A stretch of DNA of 64,000 nt from Luteimonas sp. MC1750 (GCF_016615955.1 NZ_CP067113.1:2418001-2482000), one strand, 5' to 3'; numbered from the stretch's first letter, positions 26,368 through 38,203 are shown. Notes: generated by a model not told the origin, from the letters alone. Numbers and translations are program-made.

Positions 26368-27878
26368 GGCGATACCTGTGCTGGCGCCGCCGCCGGGTTG
26401 CGCGGCGCTGAAGACCGTTCGGGCGGGTGAAGACCTTCCCGCTCGACCTGCCAGGATCGGTCCGTGGCCATCCCTTCCCGCACCACGCCACTGACGAAGG
26501 ATGCCGCCATGAACGCGTGGCCCGCAGGCGTCGCCCTGTACATCGCCGTGGCAGCGTCCATTCCGGGCAGGTCGTTGCGGACGGCGGCTGCGACCAGCTG
26601 GGAAAAGCTCGCCTTCAGGTCCTGGGCATGTTCCAGCGCCTGCGCGCGCAGGGGAAACCGCGTGAAGGCCACCGCCTGGTCCACGACCCCGCTGTCGTGC
26701 TGGAACATGCCGCGCACGGCCTGCATCGCCGTGTCCATCTTGGGGTCGCTGCCGCCGGGCAGGCGCGCCCTGCCGACATGCTCGAACTCCAGCGTGGCGG
26801 CGACGCGAGGATCGACCGCGTCGCGCAGGCACGGCGTGGGCATCCGGGGACAGGCGGGGCCGAGCCGGGTGTGCAGCTCGCGCTCGCCATGCGTGCGGTA
26901 GTGGTGGTCTGGCCAGAGGCCGTACAGATGCTGTTCGGAGCGATGCACGGCGTAGAGCCTGGGATCCAGCGCCTCCGCCACCTTGCCCAGGCGTTCTCCG
27001 CCGAGCAGCGTGTTGAAGTAGTCGATCGCGAAGTTGTGGACGACGCGCCCGGTGCCGTCGAGCAGGTACGTACCACCCAGGTCGGAGTGGGCGCCGGGCA
27101 CTTCGAGATTCGCCATCCGCCCCTGGTCGGACAGGCCCGGCGGCAGGTGCTGGGTCGAGGTGAAATGGCTCCGTCCTTCGTCCCGGCTGGTGATCTGCAC
27201 CGCACTGACGTTCGATGCCGGCATGCCGCGGTCGGTGTCATAGACACCGGTGCCGACGGGATCTACGAGGAAAGCCACCTGCGCGGTCCGCCCTGGCGGC
27301 ACCAGCGGCGGCCGGTCCGCCCAGGCGATGCTCTTCAGGATTCCGTCGCCGTCGTACCGGGCGACGGCCCCGTCCGGATCCCGGATACCGCGCTCGTGCA
27401 CAAGACGCTCCAACAGCGCGACGGTCTCCGCACCGCGGCTGAACCCGATTCCGGCGAGGTGGATGCGGGCATTGGGGTCTTCACGCAACCATTGGCTGGC
27501 CTGCACGCAAAACTCGAGGTACGCATGCTCAGCCCTTTCTTCAAGCGTGAATGCCAGTGCCCCGTCCAGGATGCGCCGTACAGGTCCCGCTTGCGTGCCC
27601 ACACCTTCGAGGTATCCGACTTTCACTGAGGAATCGGCGAGTGATTCGATTGCACGACCAATAACGGCAACTACCGACAGTGCTTCAAGTCCGTCTTTGA
27701 GACGGCTGTTGCTGGTGCCGTCCAGTGCAGCGACATACAGCCTGTCGTGAGGCGATGTCATCAGCCTTGGCGCGCGTACCTGCTGCATCCGGGCGCGCGT
27801 AAGGTCGAGCATGGAATGCTCTTCCTTGCTCAGCACGCGCGCTTGCACGCCGTCGGGCGTGAGCCTGTATTCGTTCAT
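26364..27878 (-). CDS. Tle1-like (DUF2235) alpha/beta-hydrolase, candidate secreted lipase effector
   Basis: A 504-residue protein. It shows the DUF2235 plan: DGTSNS near residue 53, the nucleophile motif GFSRGA with Ser147, the acid Asp206 in FLVDPVGTG, and the base His264 in VPGAHSDLGGTY. These form a likely Ser-Asp-His triad. DUF2235 proteins include Tle1 phospholipases delivered by type VI secretion. No VgrG, PAAR or Hcp gene lies nearby and no export signal is seen, so the delivery route is open. The C-terminal ~180 residues are less typical, with no clear XVIPCD tail. It is coupled to the downstream membrane gene and follows a lipoprotein gene by 27 bases. Confidence 0.8.
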   Translation of the reverse strand: MNEYRLTPDGVQARVLSKEEHSMLDLTRARMQQVRAPRLMTSPHDRLYVAALDGTSNSRLKDGLEALSVVAVIGRAIESLADSSVKVGYLEGVGTQAGPVRRILDGALAFTLEERAEHAYLEFCVQASQWLREDPNARIHLAGIGFSRGAETVALLERLVHERGIRDPDGAVARYDGDGILKSIAWADRPPLVPPGRTAQVAFLVDPVGTGVYDTDRGMPASNVSAVQITSRDEGRSHFTSTQHLPPGLSDQGRMANLEVPGAHSDLGGTYLLDGTGRVVHNFAIDYFNTLLGGERLGKVAEALDPRLYAVHRSEQHLYGLWPDHHYRTHGERELHTRLGPACPRMPTPCLRDAVDPRVAATLEFEHVGRARLPGGSDPKMDTAMQAVRGMFQHDSGVVDQAVAFTRFPLRAQALEHAQDLKASFSQLVAAAVRNDLPGMDAATAMYRATPAGHAFMAASFVSGVVREGMATDRSWQVEREGLHPPERSSAPRNPAAAPAQVSP

Positions 27879-27905
27879 GCGATCCTCCTTGATCGCGCCG
27901 CCGGA

Positions 27906-28535
27906 TCAATGTGTTTTCGAATGCACGAGCACCAGACCTGTATGAAGGTCGCTGTGTGGATTCGCAGGATCCTGGAGTTCCTTCAAAGGGATCCAGGTAC
28001 TCATGTAGGTATTGATCGTACGATCGTTCACAACGAGGATGATGCCGGGTCGAGGGATAAGTGAGTCCTCCATGATGTCTTCTCTGGCCACGGTATGACG
28101 GACCATACGATCGGCGAAAATGTCGGCGATATCCACGCGTGCCATGAGCCTTGTGCCGTCGATGGTTGTCCACTCCACTTCGGCGGGTGGCGGGAAGTTT
28201 CTGATCGGTCCCCTGCCAGCATGAAGGGCTTCCCTCAGCGGCCGTTCCAGCGATGTGATCGGTGGTCTGGGCTGGTCGCTGCCATGCATTTGCCCTGCAT
28301 AGCTGATCTGGCAGGACGCCACGCCAAAACAGTACGCACCGAAGCTGTGAAACGGAAACCACAGCGGCCAATCCGCCACCGTCCCCGTATACGGACCATG
28401 CCCAGGCGGCGGCTTCATGTTGTCCGGCGAAGAAGGCGCCCTCGAGCTGCACGCTTGCAGCAGCGCGGCAGCCAGGATCAGAACGGCGGCGGTCCGGGCG
28501 AGGCGTGCCGCGCGCGAGTCACGTCGTGTGTGCAT
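27906..28535 (-). CDS. Lipoprotein, candidate immunity protein of the lipase operon
   Basis: A 209-residue protein with a lipoprotein signal: a positive N-terminus, a hydrophobic core, and LLQAC with Cys29 as the lipidated residue. The mature part has two cysteines close together (YCFGVASCQISYAG) and the WPLWFPFHSFGAYCFG stretch, and ends VLVHSKTH. The family is not recognised with confidence. Immunity proteins of Tle-type effectors are commonly periplasmic lipoproteins encoded beside the effector, and its place just upstream of the lipase fits that. The ATG start gives a proper signal sequence. Confidence 0.78.
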   Translation of the reverse strand: MHTRRDSRAARLARTAAVLILAAALLQACSSRAPSSPDNMKPPPGHGPYTGTVADWPLWFPFHSFGAYCFGVASCQISYAGQMHGSDQPRPPITSLERPLREALHAGRGPIRNFPPPAEVEWTTIDGTRLMARVDIADIFADRMVRHTVAREDIMEDSLIPRPGIILVVNDRTINTYMSTWIPLKELQDPANPHSDLHTGLVLVHSKTH

Positions 28536-28566
28536 GCGTCCATGTCCGTATGGGCTCGATTCGACG

Positions 28567-29423
28567 CTAGTCGCTCGCGCCCCCGACCGTCAAGCCGGGC
28601 TGGTGCGGACGTCCCGGCGCGCGCGCCTCTGCCGGCGGCGGCGTCAGCCCGGACGTCCGGCCACCAGCCATGGCCTGCGCGAACCTGTCCATCTCCGCGC
28701 GCGCCTGCGCCGGCGTGGCTTGGCTGGATCCGGGAACCTGCGGCACGATGAGCGAGACCTCGAGCAGGTACTGGCCATCGACGACGAACTGGCTGATGCC
28801 CATGGTGGTCAGGAGGTCTTCCTGGGCGTTGAAGCGGGACGTCGGGAAGCACGCCGACGGGGCACGGCCGGGGACCAGCATCTCCAGCCCGCGACCGGGT
28901 TTTCCGAAAGATGCACGAAGGTGACGGGCAGGCCCGGCACGGACCGGGCGCTCTCGAGCTGCAGGGACATCATGGCGACAAGCGTGCCGCTGGGGCTGCC
29001 CGTCTGCAGTGGCTCGGGCAATTCGGTCACCACCACGGCCGCGATCGGCGGAGCGTCGAGGTCGCGCGCGAACAGGATGGAATGATCGATGAAGCGGCGC
29101 GACCGGTCGCCCTCGACGATCGTCACGACCGGCTTCCCGCCTCCCGGCAGTTCGGGGATGGCGAAGCTGTATCCGGTTCCCGGCAAGGCGACCCGCCCTG
29201 ATGCCAGGATCGTGGCTTCCGCAGGATGGCGGACCTGCTGGAGCATCGCGTCGCGGCCGCAGTCAAGCGTCCCGAACCAGATGCTCTGAGCACCGGCCCC
29301 CGGTGCGCCATCGCGTGTCGCGGCGGCGGGTCCGGCCGCCAGGGCGAGGACCACCGTGAGCGCGAGTGCAGCTGGCAGGCGCGGATGCACGCGATGTGCG
29401 CCCCCTGCATTCGTGTCTTCCAT
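28567..29423 (-). pseudogene. Exported protein gene interrupted by a frameshift
   Basis: The first part (from the ATG at 29423, with GGAG six bases upstream) has a signal peptide (LPAALALTVVLALAAGPAAA) and reads well to about 28,905 (PVTFVHLSEN). Beyond this the frame becomes Arg/Ser-rich and stops at 28809. A different frame from about 28,900 to 28567 continues sensibly (LEMLVPGRAPSACFPTSRFNAQEDLL..., VVDGQYLLEVSLIVPQV). One extra base at the TTTT run 28900-28903 would join them into a protein of about 285 residues. It may be a true mutation, a programmed shift or a sequencing error. The family is not recognised; it is the first gene of the lipase operon. Confidence 0.65.
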
Positions 29424-29528
29424 GACGAGCTCCATCCCGGGTGGAGATCGAGCATGCCGCGCCCGGCAACGGACGCACCGTCGGGGAATCCTGATTCGGG
29501 CACCGGTGTGCGACGCGGCCGTGAGCCG

Positions 29529-30608
29529 CTATGCGCCGCGACAGCCCCACAGTGCACGGATCCCGGCGATGCCCTGCCCGCCCCGGCGCCTGGCGTCGCC
29601 CATGTCCTCCGGCCCAAGCCCGCCGATCGCATACACGGGCAGGCTCACAGACTCCCGCAGCGCTGCGAATGCCTCCCAGCCGATGCCCGGCTCGCCAGGG
29701 TGGCTGGCCGTCGCCTTCACCGCCCCCAGCACCACGAAATCGCAGCCCAGCCGCGCGGCGTGGGCGAGGTCTTCGGCCGTATGGCACGACGCGGCCAGCA
29801 GCGAACCTTCCGCCAGCATCGGGCGTTGGGTGATCGTGGCGAGCTGCGACGAGCGCAGGTGCACGCCAGTGCCCAGTTCGCAGGCCAGGGCGACGTCGGC
29901 GTTGACCAGCAGCTCCGCGCCAGCGCGGCGGCAGCGGGCAGCGGCGGCGGTCGCGAGTTCGCGGAACAGGTCGGGGGCGGCGCCGGGAAGGCGGAGCTGG
30001 ATGCGGGAGATGCCGTTGGCCAGCGTGGCGTCGAGGCCAGCGAGCCAGTCGACCGCGGCGGCGGTGGCATCTGTGTCTGTAGGAGCGGCTATAGCCGCGA
30101 TCGCATCTCCGCAAGTGCGATCGCGGCTATAGCCGCTCCTACAGGAGATCGCGGGCGACCGCAGACCGGTAATGGCGTAGGCGTCAGGCTGCGGCAGGCC
30201 GGGGCTGATGGCGTAGCGGTCGGGCTGTTGCAGGGCGGCCACCACGGGGATGTCGGCCGGGGGCATCGCGTAGCTCGACAGCTTGTGCGGCGGCACCCAG
30301 GCCAGGGCCTGGCCTTCGCGGCCGCGCGGGGTGCCGGTCCAGCGCGCGACATGGCGGACATCGAGTCGCAGGCGCTTGTCGGGATAGCGCTGCGGCACGG
30401 TGATCAGATGCTCGCCCACGCGGGCGTCGATGCCGAGCTCTTCCTGCAGCTCGCGGGCCAGCGCGGCCTCCGGGCTCTCGCCGGCCTCGCGCTTGCCGCC
30501 GGGAAACTCCCAGAGACCGGCGAGGTCACGGCCTTCGGTGCGGCGGGTCAGCAGGATCCGACCGCGGGGATCGGTGATGACGGCGGCGACGACTTCGACG
30601 ACTTTCAT
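29529..30608 (-). CDS. Nudix hydrolase fused to a ThiE-like domain
   Basis: A 359-residue fusion. N-terminal MutT-type Nudix domain (1-130) with the full Nudix box GGKREAGESPEAALARELQEELGI and the start MKVVEVVAAVITDPRGRILLTRR. The C-terminal thiamine-phosphate-synthase/TenI-like domain (about 180-359) has LLVNADVALACELGTGVHLRSS and PVYAIGGLGPEDM. This fusion is known in Pseudomonas and Xanthomonadaceae and probably cleans up oxidised nucleotides; the ThiE part may be degenerate. Oddity: residues ~154-178 (CRSGYSRDR...[10 protein letters not shown]) are encoded by an inserted REP pair lying in frame in the linker. Confidence 0.88.
   Translation of the reverse strand: MKVVEVVAAVITDPRGRILLTRRTEGRDLAGLWEFPGGKREAGESPEAALARELQEELGIDARVGEHLITVPQRYPDKRLRLDVRHVARWTGTPRGREGQALAWVPPHKLSSYAMPPADIPVVAALQQPDRYAISPGLPQPDAYAITGLRSPAISCRSGYSRDRTCGDAIAAIAAPTDTDATAAAVDWLAGLDATLANGISRIQLRLPGAAPDLFRELATAAAARCRRAGAELLVNADVALACELGTGVHLRSSQLATITQRPMLAEGSLLAASCHTAEDLAHAARLGCDFVVLGAVKATASHPGEPGIGWEAFAALRESVSLPVYAIGGLGPEDMGDARRRGGQGIAGIRALWGCRGA
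30077..30144. repeat. REP inverted pair inside the Nudix-ThiE gene
   Basis: A complete pair (30077-30103 and inverted 30118-30144) sits within coding sequence and keeps the frame open in both arms. It encodes about 24 residues between the two domains. Confidence 0.93.
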
Positions 30609-30636
30609 CGATAGGCCCCGAAGCCGCGTGCCCCAA

Positions 30637-30766
30637 TGCAGGAGCGGCTACAGCCGCGATCGCCTAGCACTACGGGATTGGCCGGGGCAGCCGCGGGATC
30701 GAGTCGCAACACCGGATTGGCCGAGCTAGCCGCGAGGTCGATCGCGGCTGTAGCCGCTCCTACAGG
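30637..30766. repeat. REP pair between secA and the Nudix-ThiE gene
   Basis: A copy at 30637-30662 and an inverted copy at 30740-30766 are separated by about 77 bases, longer than most pairs here. They occupy most of the 174-base gap downstream of secA. Confidence 0.88.
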
Positions 30767-30782
30767 GGGCGGTGCTTTGGCG

Positions 30783-33515
<2,733 letters not shown>

Positions 33516-33568
33516 TGGGTGACCGGTTGGGAGGAGTGGATGGCGCTGGCATGGGCCCGGAAACAGGA

Positions 33569-33589
33569 AAAGGGCGCGAGGCGCCCTTT
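33569..33589 (-). terminator. Hairpin upstream of secA
   Basis: A perfect nine-base-pair stem AAAGGGCGC with a three-base loop; on the minus strand the stem runs into TTTTCCTGTTT. It probably ends the transcript of the upstream M23 peptidase gene, though its position 54 bases before secA would also allow attenuation. Confidence 0.6.
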
Positions 33590-33684
33590 CCAGCTGGCCA
33601 CGGGATTGTACCGTGGGGGTCCCGGGACCGCCTATCAAGCCCCGCGGAGCGACCAGGCCTCGCGGCTGACCTGCCGAAACACCC

Positions 33685-33805
33685 TGCTGTAGGAGCGGCT
33701 ACAGCCGCGATGGCCCGCTGCCTGGCAGTGCCAAGCGGCAATCGCGGCTGTAGCCGCTCCTACAGGGCAGGCTCGCGCAATCGCGGCTGCAGCCGCTCCT
33801 GCAGG
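33685..33805. repeat. Three REP copies between the M23 peptidase gene and secA
   Basis: One copy at 33685-33712 and two inverted copies at 33740-33766 and 33779-33805. The last has GCAG in place of GTAG with a matching change on the other arm of its palindrome. With the hairpin at 33569 they make up the 300-base gap before secA. Confidence 0.9.
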
Positions 33806-33815
33806 GCTGATTGCG

Positions 33816-34727
33816 TCAGTGCTTCTCGCCGAGGAACTTGCGCGGATTCATCACGCGGCCGTTCTCCCAGACCTCGAAGTGCACGTGCGCGCCGGTGCTG
33901 CGGCCGGTGCTGCCGGCCTTGGCGATCTCGCGGCCCACGCGCACCAGGTCGCCGACCTGCACGGTGTTGCGGGAGTTGTGCGCGTAGCGGGTCACGTAGC
34001 CGTTGCCGTGGTCGATCTCGACCACGTTGCCGTAGCCCGAGCGCGAACCGGAATAGCTGACCACGCCGTCGGCCACGGCGAGCACCGGATCACCGGTGCG
34101 CGCATCGAAGTCGATGCCTTTGTGCCAGGCCGCGCCGCCGCCGAACGGATCGGCGCGGCGGCCGAAGCCGGAGGTGATGTAGCTGGAGGCCACCGGCGAA
34201 CGCGAGGGTACGGCGTTCTTGTCGAGCTCGCGGTTGAACAGCAGCATCTCGAGCACCGACAGCTGGCCGCCGGCGGCGGCGAAGTCGGCGTCGATGCCGG
34301 TGATGCCCTCGCGCAGCTCGCCCGCCGGCATGTCGCGCACCGGGCCATGGCCGCCGATGCCCACCGGGCTGTTGAAATCAAACTCGCCGTCGCCGAGCTG
34401 GGCGACCTGGGTCAGGCGGTCGCCGAGGGCGTTGAGGCGCGTGGCCTCGGCCTGCAGTTCGCCCAGGCGCGCCGCCAGGGCATTGACCTCGCGCTGGGCG
34501 TCGGCGCGGGTGTCCTCGAGCTGGGCATCCTGGGTCGCGAGCTCCGTGCGCAGCGCGTTGACCTCGCTGGACTGGATGCTGGCGCCGAGCGCCGCGCCGG
34601 CCACCAGGGTGGCCGCGACCAGCGCCAGCGGCTGGCGGGCGCCGAGGCCGGCCATGCGCCTGCCGCCGCGGCGGAGGTAATGCAGGCACCAGGCCTGAGA
34701 ATGAAGAAGCGTACGTTGTAGAGTCAT
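33816..34727 (-). CDS. M23-family (LytM) peptidoglycan endopeptidase
   Basis: A 303-residue protein with one N-terminal transmembrane helix (about 33-50), a coiled-coil region (about 55-105) and a C-terminal LytM domain. Zinc and catalytic residues appear intact: His202 and Asp206 (WHKGIDFDA), His281 and His283 (GAHVHFEVW). Preceding motifs are SGFGRRADPFGG and GYGNVVEIDHGNGYVTRYAH. It is probably an inner-membrane-anchored periplasmic DD-endopeptidase. It corresponds to the M23 gene next to secA in Pseudomonas. The ATG at 34727 is chosen as the first that gives a plausible short cytoplasmic tail. Confidence 0.9.
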   Translation of the reverse strand: MTLQRTLLHSQAWCLHYLRRGGRRMAGLGARQPLALVAATLVAGAALGASIQSSEVNALRTELATQDAQLEDTRADAQREVNALAARLGELQAEATRLNALGDRLTQVAQLGDGEFDFNSPVGIGGHGPVRDMPAGELREGITGIDADFAAAGGQLSVLEMLLFNRELDKNAVPSRSPVASSYITSGFGRRADPFGGGAAWHKGIDFDARTGDPVLAVADGVVSYSGSRSGYGNVVEIDHGNGYVTRYAHNSRNTVQVGDLVRVGREIAKAGSTGRSTGAHVHFEVWENGRVMNPRKFLGEKH

Positions 34728-34753
34728 ATCACCATGTCTTCCGGTAGAGCCTA

Positions 34754-35179
34754 GTGGCTTCCCCCAAAGGTCCGCGCGCCGTCCTCGACGCGCTGGCAGC
34801 CGATGCAAGCGGCCGCTCCCCGATCAAGCGCGCGTTGTGGCTCGACGCACTCGACCGCACCCTGCGCCCACATCTTCCGGTTTCACTTGCCGCGCACGCG
34901 CGGCTTGCGAATGTGGATGGCGCAAAGCTCGTGTACCTGGTGGATTCGCCACTGTGGAACGCCAGCCTCAGGCTTGCCGCTCCAGCGCTTCTGGACGCCG
35001 CCCGTTCGCACGGGCTGGATGTCCGGGAGCTCAGGGTCAGGACGACCACCCAGCCGCTGTTCCCGCCTGCGCGGGTCGAAACGGCCATACGTCCGCTGTC
35101 GGCATCCGCACCACAAGGGCTGCGGGATGCCTTGGCGTCGCTGCGTGTCCCCCTGGACGACGACAGCGACGGGTCCTGA
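34754..35179 (+). CDS. dciA: DciA-like (DUF721) protein
   Basis: A 141-residue protein with a DUF721-like core: LDRTLRPHLPVSLAAHARLANVDGAKLVYLVDSPLWNASLRLAAPALLDAAR. This corresponds to the KH-like fold of DciA, the replicative-helicase loader of bacteria without DnaC. It starts with GTG at 34754. It is divergent from the M23 gene by only 26 bases and located between secA and lpxC, as dciA is in Pseudomonas. Low sequence conservation means the helicase-loading role rests partly on synteny. Confidence 0.78.
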   Translation: MASPKGPRAVLDALAADASGRSPIKRALWLDALDRTLRPHLPVSLAAHARLANVDGAKLVYLVDSPLWNASLRLAAPALLDAARSHGLDVRELRVRTTTQPLFPPARVETAIRPLSASAPQGLRDALASLRVPLDDDSDGS

Positions 35180-35231
35180 ATTCGACGACCCGCTTCCGGG
35201 CCGACGGAGCATCCTAGCGGTCACGGGCATG

Positions 35232-35291
35232 TGAAACGTTAACCGGACCGGGCGTTATTTCGCCATTTCCGTTAATTTTTCATTAAAAAGA
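35232..35291. other. A/T-rich patch in the dciA-lpxC gap
   Basis: The 343-base gap between the convergent dciA and lpxC genes contains an unusually A/T-rich 60 bases. It includes GTTAAC (35238-35243), and TTAAT and ATTAA (35272-35286) in inverted orientation. It is not a clear terminator. The rest of the gap is a REP pair. Confidence 0.4.
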
Positions 35292-35351
35292 GCACCTGGC
35301 GCACATGATCCGGAAGGCGGACAGGTGGAGGACAGGTCCGTGAGGGCCGAA

Positions 35352-35505
35352 CCTGTAGGAGCGGCTATAGCCGCGATCGATCTCGAACGATGAAAGCAAC
35401 CCTGATGGGTGCCATTGCCCCGCGCGGATGCCGATGTGGATCGCCGCAGGGTCTGCATCCGGGATACAGCGGAGGGCGATCGCGGCTGTAGCCGCTCCTA
35501 CAGGG
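35352..35505. repeat. Widely spaced REP pair before lpxC end
   Basis: A copy at 35352-35378 and an inverted copy at 35477-35505, about 100 bases apart. Confidence 0.88.
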
Positions 35506-35522
35506 GGAGCCGGGGGAGCGCG

Positions 35523-36434
35523 CTACGCCGCCGGCTGCAGGGCGCCGTAGGCGACCGGGCTGGTATCCGTCTCGGGGTAGGTCACTTCTTCCCACGCGCC
35601 CTCTTCGGCCAGCAGCGCACGCACCAGCTTGTTGTTGAGCGCATGGCCGGACTTGAAGCCCTCGAAGGCGCCGATGATCGGTCGCCCCGCCAGGTAGAGG
35701 TCACCGACCGCGTCGAGGATCTTGTGGCGCACGAACTCGTCGGCGTAGCGCAGGCCGTCCTCGTTCAGCACCCGGAAGTCGTCGAGGACGATGGCGTTGT
35801 CCATCGAGCCGCCCAGGCCCAGGTTGCGGTCGCGCATGTACTCGAGGTCGCGCATGAAGCCGAAGGTGCGCGCGCGGCTGACCTCGCGGATGTAGTTCTC
35901 GGTCGAGAACTCCACCTCGGCCCGAGAGCGGGTGGTCGGGATGGCGGGATGGTTGAAGTCAATGGTGAACCCGAGGCGGAAGCCGTCGTAAGGCTCGAAG
36001 CGGGCGATCTTGTCGCCCTCGCGGACCTCGACCGGGCGGGTCACGCGGATGAAGCGCTTGGGCGCGTCCTGCTCGACGACGCCCGCCGACTGCAGCAGGA
36101 ACACGAACGGGCCCGACGAGCCGTCCATGATCGGCACCTCGGCGGCGGACAGCTCGACCATGATGTTGTCGATGCCGAGTCCCGCCAGGGCCGACATCAG
36201 GTGCTCGACGGTCTGCACGTTGGCGCCGTCGGTGGACAGGCCGGTGCAGAGCGTGGTCTCGGTGACCAGGGTGGCAGCGGCCGGGATCTCGACCGCCGGC
36301 TCGACGTCGATGCGGCGGAACACGATGCCCGAATCGGTCGGCGCCGGGCGCAGGGTCATATAGACCTTCTCGCCACTGTGCAGCCCCACGCCGGTGGCGC
36401 GGGTGACGTTTCGGATGGTGCGCTGCTGGGCCAT
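35523..36434 (-). CDS. lpxC: UDP-3-O-acyl-N-acetylglucosamine deacetylase LpxC
   Basis: A 303-residue zinc amidase, the committed step of lipid A synthesis. Seen: [21 protein letters not shown], zinc ligand His78 in [43 protein letters not shown], and the second zinc site [14 protein letters not shown] with the later [13 protein letters not shown]. Length matches E. coli LpxC (305). It lies downstream of ftsZ on the same strand, as in E. coli, but is separated by 382 bases with a hairpin and a REP pair and so may have its own promoter. Confidence 0.97.
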   Translation of the reverse strand: MAQQRTIRNVTRATGVGLHSGEKVYMTLRPAPTDSGIVFRRIDVEPAVEIPAAATLVTETTLCTGLSTDGANVQTVEHLMSALAGLGIDNIMVELSAAEVPIMDGSSGPFVFLLQSAGVVEQDAPKRFIRVTRPVEVREGDKIARFEPYDGFRLGFTIDFNHPAIPTTRSRAEVEFSTENYIREVSRARTFGFMRDLEYMRDRNLGLGGSMDNAIVLDDFRVLNEDGLRYADEFVRHKILDAVGDLYLAGRPIIGAFEGFKSGHALNNKLVRALLAEEGAWEEVTYPETDTSPVAYGALQPAA

Positions 36435-36495
36435 TCGCGGGGGCTCTGGGTCCTGAGCGGCCGCGCAGGGCGGGCGCCAAATGAAAGCGGTTCGC

Positions 36496-36524
36496 AATTT
36501 AGCACGCGACAGGCTGAACCTGAA
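36496..36524 (-). promoter_or_regulatory. Possible lpxC promoter
   Basis: On the minus strand TTCAGG, 17 bases, then TAAATT, about 60 bases before the lpxC start, in a locally A/T-richer stretch. It would uncouple lpxC from ftsZ. Confidence 0.35.
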
Positions 36525-36625
36525 CGGTGCGGGGCGGCCGTTGGCGGGGCTTGCCGTGGACGCACTGTCCTGCGTGCAGGGCGCGGCTATGGGTGCGATT
36601 GGCGGCAGAGGCAGCGCAAGAGCAA

Positions 36626-36720
36626 CCTGTAGGAGCGGCTATAGCCGCGATGGCGTTGGCTCTCGACGACCGCGCGTACCAGGACGTGCGGCGATCGCGG
36701 CTATAGCCGCTCCTACAGGG
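36626..36720. repeat. REP inverted pair between ftsZ and lpxC
   Basis: A copy at 36626-36652 and an inverted copy at 36692-36720, both with the TAT centre. Confidence 0.9.
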
Positions 36721-36785
36721 GCGGACCGGGCGTGGCGAGGGCGCGCGCTCGGGGCTGGAGCGCCCCGAACCACACCGTGGCCAAT

Positions 36786-36808
36786 GGGCCCCGCCATCGG
36801 CGGGGCCC
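36786..36808 (-). terminator. Strong hairpin after ftsZ
   Basis: A ten-base-pair G/C stem GGGCCCCGCC with a three-base loop, nine bases after the ftsZ stop. It lacks a T run, so it is either a terminator without the canonical tail or an mRNA-protecting hairpin. Confidence 0.55.
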
Positions 36809-36816
36809 CCTTCCGG

Positions 36817-38067
36817 TCAGTCGGCCTGGCGGCGCAGGAAGGCCGGGATGTCGAGGTAGCCGGACTCGTTGCCACCGCCGAAGTCGGCGACGGCGGGCGT
36901 GACCGGCGCGGCGGCCGGCTCGGCCGAGCCGCGGCGCAGGCCGAAGCCGCCCGTGGCCGCGACCGGCTGCTGCACCTCATCCTCGATCAGCATGCCGGTG
37001 GTGCCGTCTCGGCGGCCGGTGTTGATCAGCTGGATGTGCGAGCGGCGCTGGGGCTCCTGGTAGGCGTCGGCGCGGCCATGGCCGTGGCCGGTGCTGCGGG
37101 CGCGGCTGGCGTTGAGGCCGGTCGCCACGACCGTGACCCGAACGTCGTCCTGCATGTCCGGGTCGAGCACGGTGCCGATGACGATGGTCGCGTCCTCGCT
37201 GGCGAAGTTCTCCACCGTGCGGCCGACTTCGTCGAACTCGCTCATGGTGAAGTCCGGGCCGGCGGTGATGTTGACCAGGATGCCGTTGGCGCCGGCCAGG
37301 TTGACGTCGTCGAGCAGCGGGTTCTGGATCGCGGACTCGGCGGCGGCCTGGGCGCGGTCGTCGCCGCGGGCGGTGCCGGTGCCCATCATCGCCAGGCCCA
37401 TCTCGCCCATCACGGTGCGCACGTCGGCGAAGTCGACGTTGATCAGGCCCGGGCGCACGATCAGGTCGGCGATGCCCTGCACGGCGCCCAGCAGCACGTC
37501 GTTGGCGGCGCGGAAGGCCTGCACCATGGTGGCGTTGCGGCCGAGCACGGTGATCAACTTCTCGTTGGGGATGGTGATCAGCGAGTCGCAGCTGGCGGCC
37601 AGCTCCTCGATGCCCTTCAGCGCGACCTGCATGCGGCGGCGGCCTTCGAACGGAAACGGCTTGGTGACCACGGCGACGGTCAGGATGCCCATCTCCTTGG
37701 CCAGCTGCGCGACGACGGGCGCCGCACCGGTGCCGGTGCCGCCGCCCATGCCGGCGGTGATGAAGACCATGTCCGCGCCCTGCAGCGCTTCCATGATCTG
37801 GTCGCGGTCCTCGAGCGCGGCCTGGCGGCCGACTTCCGGATTGGCACCTGCGCCCAGGCCCTTGGTGACGCTGGTGCCGAGCTGCAGCTGCAGCTTGGAG
37901 CCGCAGTTCTTGATCGCCTGCGCGTCGGTGTTGGCGGTGATGAACTCCACGCCGTCCACGCTGCTGTTGACCATGTGGTTGACGGCGTTGCCACCGCCGC
38001 CACCCACGCCGATGACCTTGATGACGGCGTTGGGAGCCATCTTTTCAACCAGTTCGAAGTGCGCCAT
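36817..38067 (-). CDS. ftsZ: Cell division GTPase FtsZ
   Basis: A 416-residue tubulin homologue that forms the Z ring. Seen: [33 protein letters not shown], the GTP-binding signature [18 protein letters not shown], and the T7 loop area [16 protein letters not shown] variable linker follows, then the C-terminal peptide [13 protein letters not shown] that binds FtsA and ZipA. Last gene of the leftward dcw cluster. Unlike the genes upstream, it is separated from ftsA by 158 bases, which hold a degenerate repeat. Confidence 0.98.
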   Translation of the reverse strand: MAHFELVEKMAPNAVIKVIGVGGGGGNAVNHMVNSSVDGVEFITANTDAQAIKNCGSKLQLQLGTSVTKGLGAGANPEVGRQAALEDRDQIMEALQGADMVFITAGMGGGTGTGAAPVVAQLAKEMGILTVAVVTKPFPFEGRRRMQVALKGIEELAASCDSLITIPNEKLITVLGRNATMVQAFRAANDVLLGAVQGIADLIVRPGLINVDFADVRTVMGEMGLAMMGTGTARGDDRAQAAAESAIQNPLLDDVNLAGANGILVNITAGPDFTMSEFDEVGRTVENFASEDATIVIGTVLDPDMQDDVRVTVVATGLNASRARSTGHGHGRADAYQEPQRRSHIQLINTGRRDGTTGMLIEDEVQQPVAATGGFGLRRGSAEPAAAPVTPAVADFGGGNESGYLDIPAFLRRQAD

Positions 38068-38176
38068 GTCCGTAGTCCTCTTGATGTCGTGATGTGGTGC
38101 TGGTTTTTGTTGTTATGGGTGTCGCGGGGTGGTGCGGATGCTTCGTTTTCGTTTTCGACGGGTGTCGTGGGAGGGG

Positions 38177-38203
38177 TCGCAGCTGTAGCTGCTCCTACAG
38201 GGG
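38177..38203 (-). repeat. Degenerate REP copy between ftsA and ftsZ
   Basis: An inverted-orientation copy with GCAGCTGTAGCTGC in place of the usual core, so the palindrome is kept. There is no partner. Confidence 0.75.

Noticed and set aside
26364..26700. XVIPCD type IV secretion tail on the lipase
   Set aside because: The C-terminus lacks the Gln-rich end and conserved motifs I associate with XVIPCD.
27320..27878. Signal peptide or VgrG/PAAR domain on the Tle1-like lipase
   Set aside because: The N-terminus is polar and the protein has only the hydrolase domain and an unassigned tail. No delivery domain is visible.
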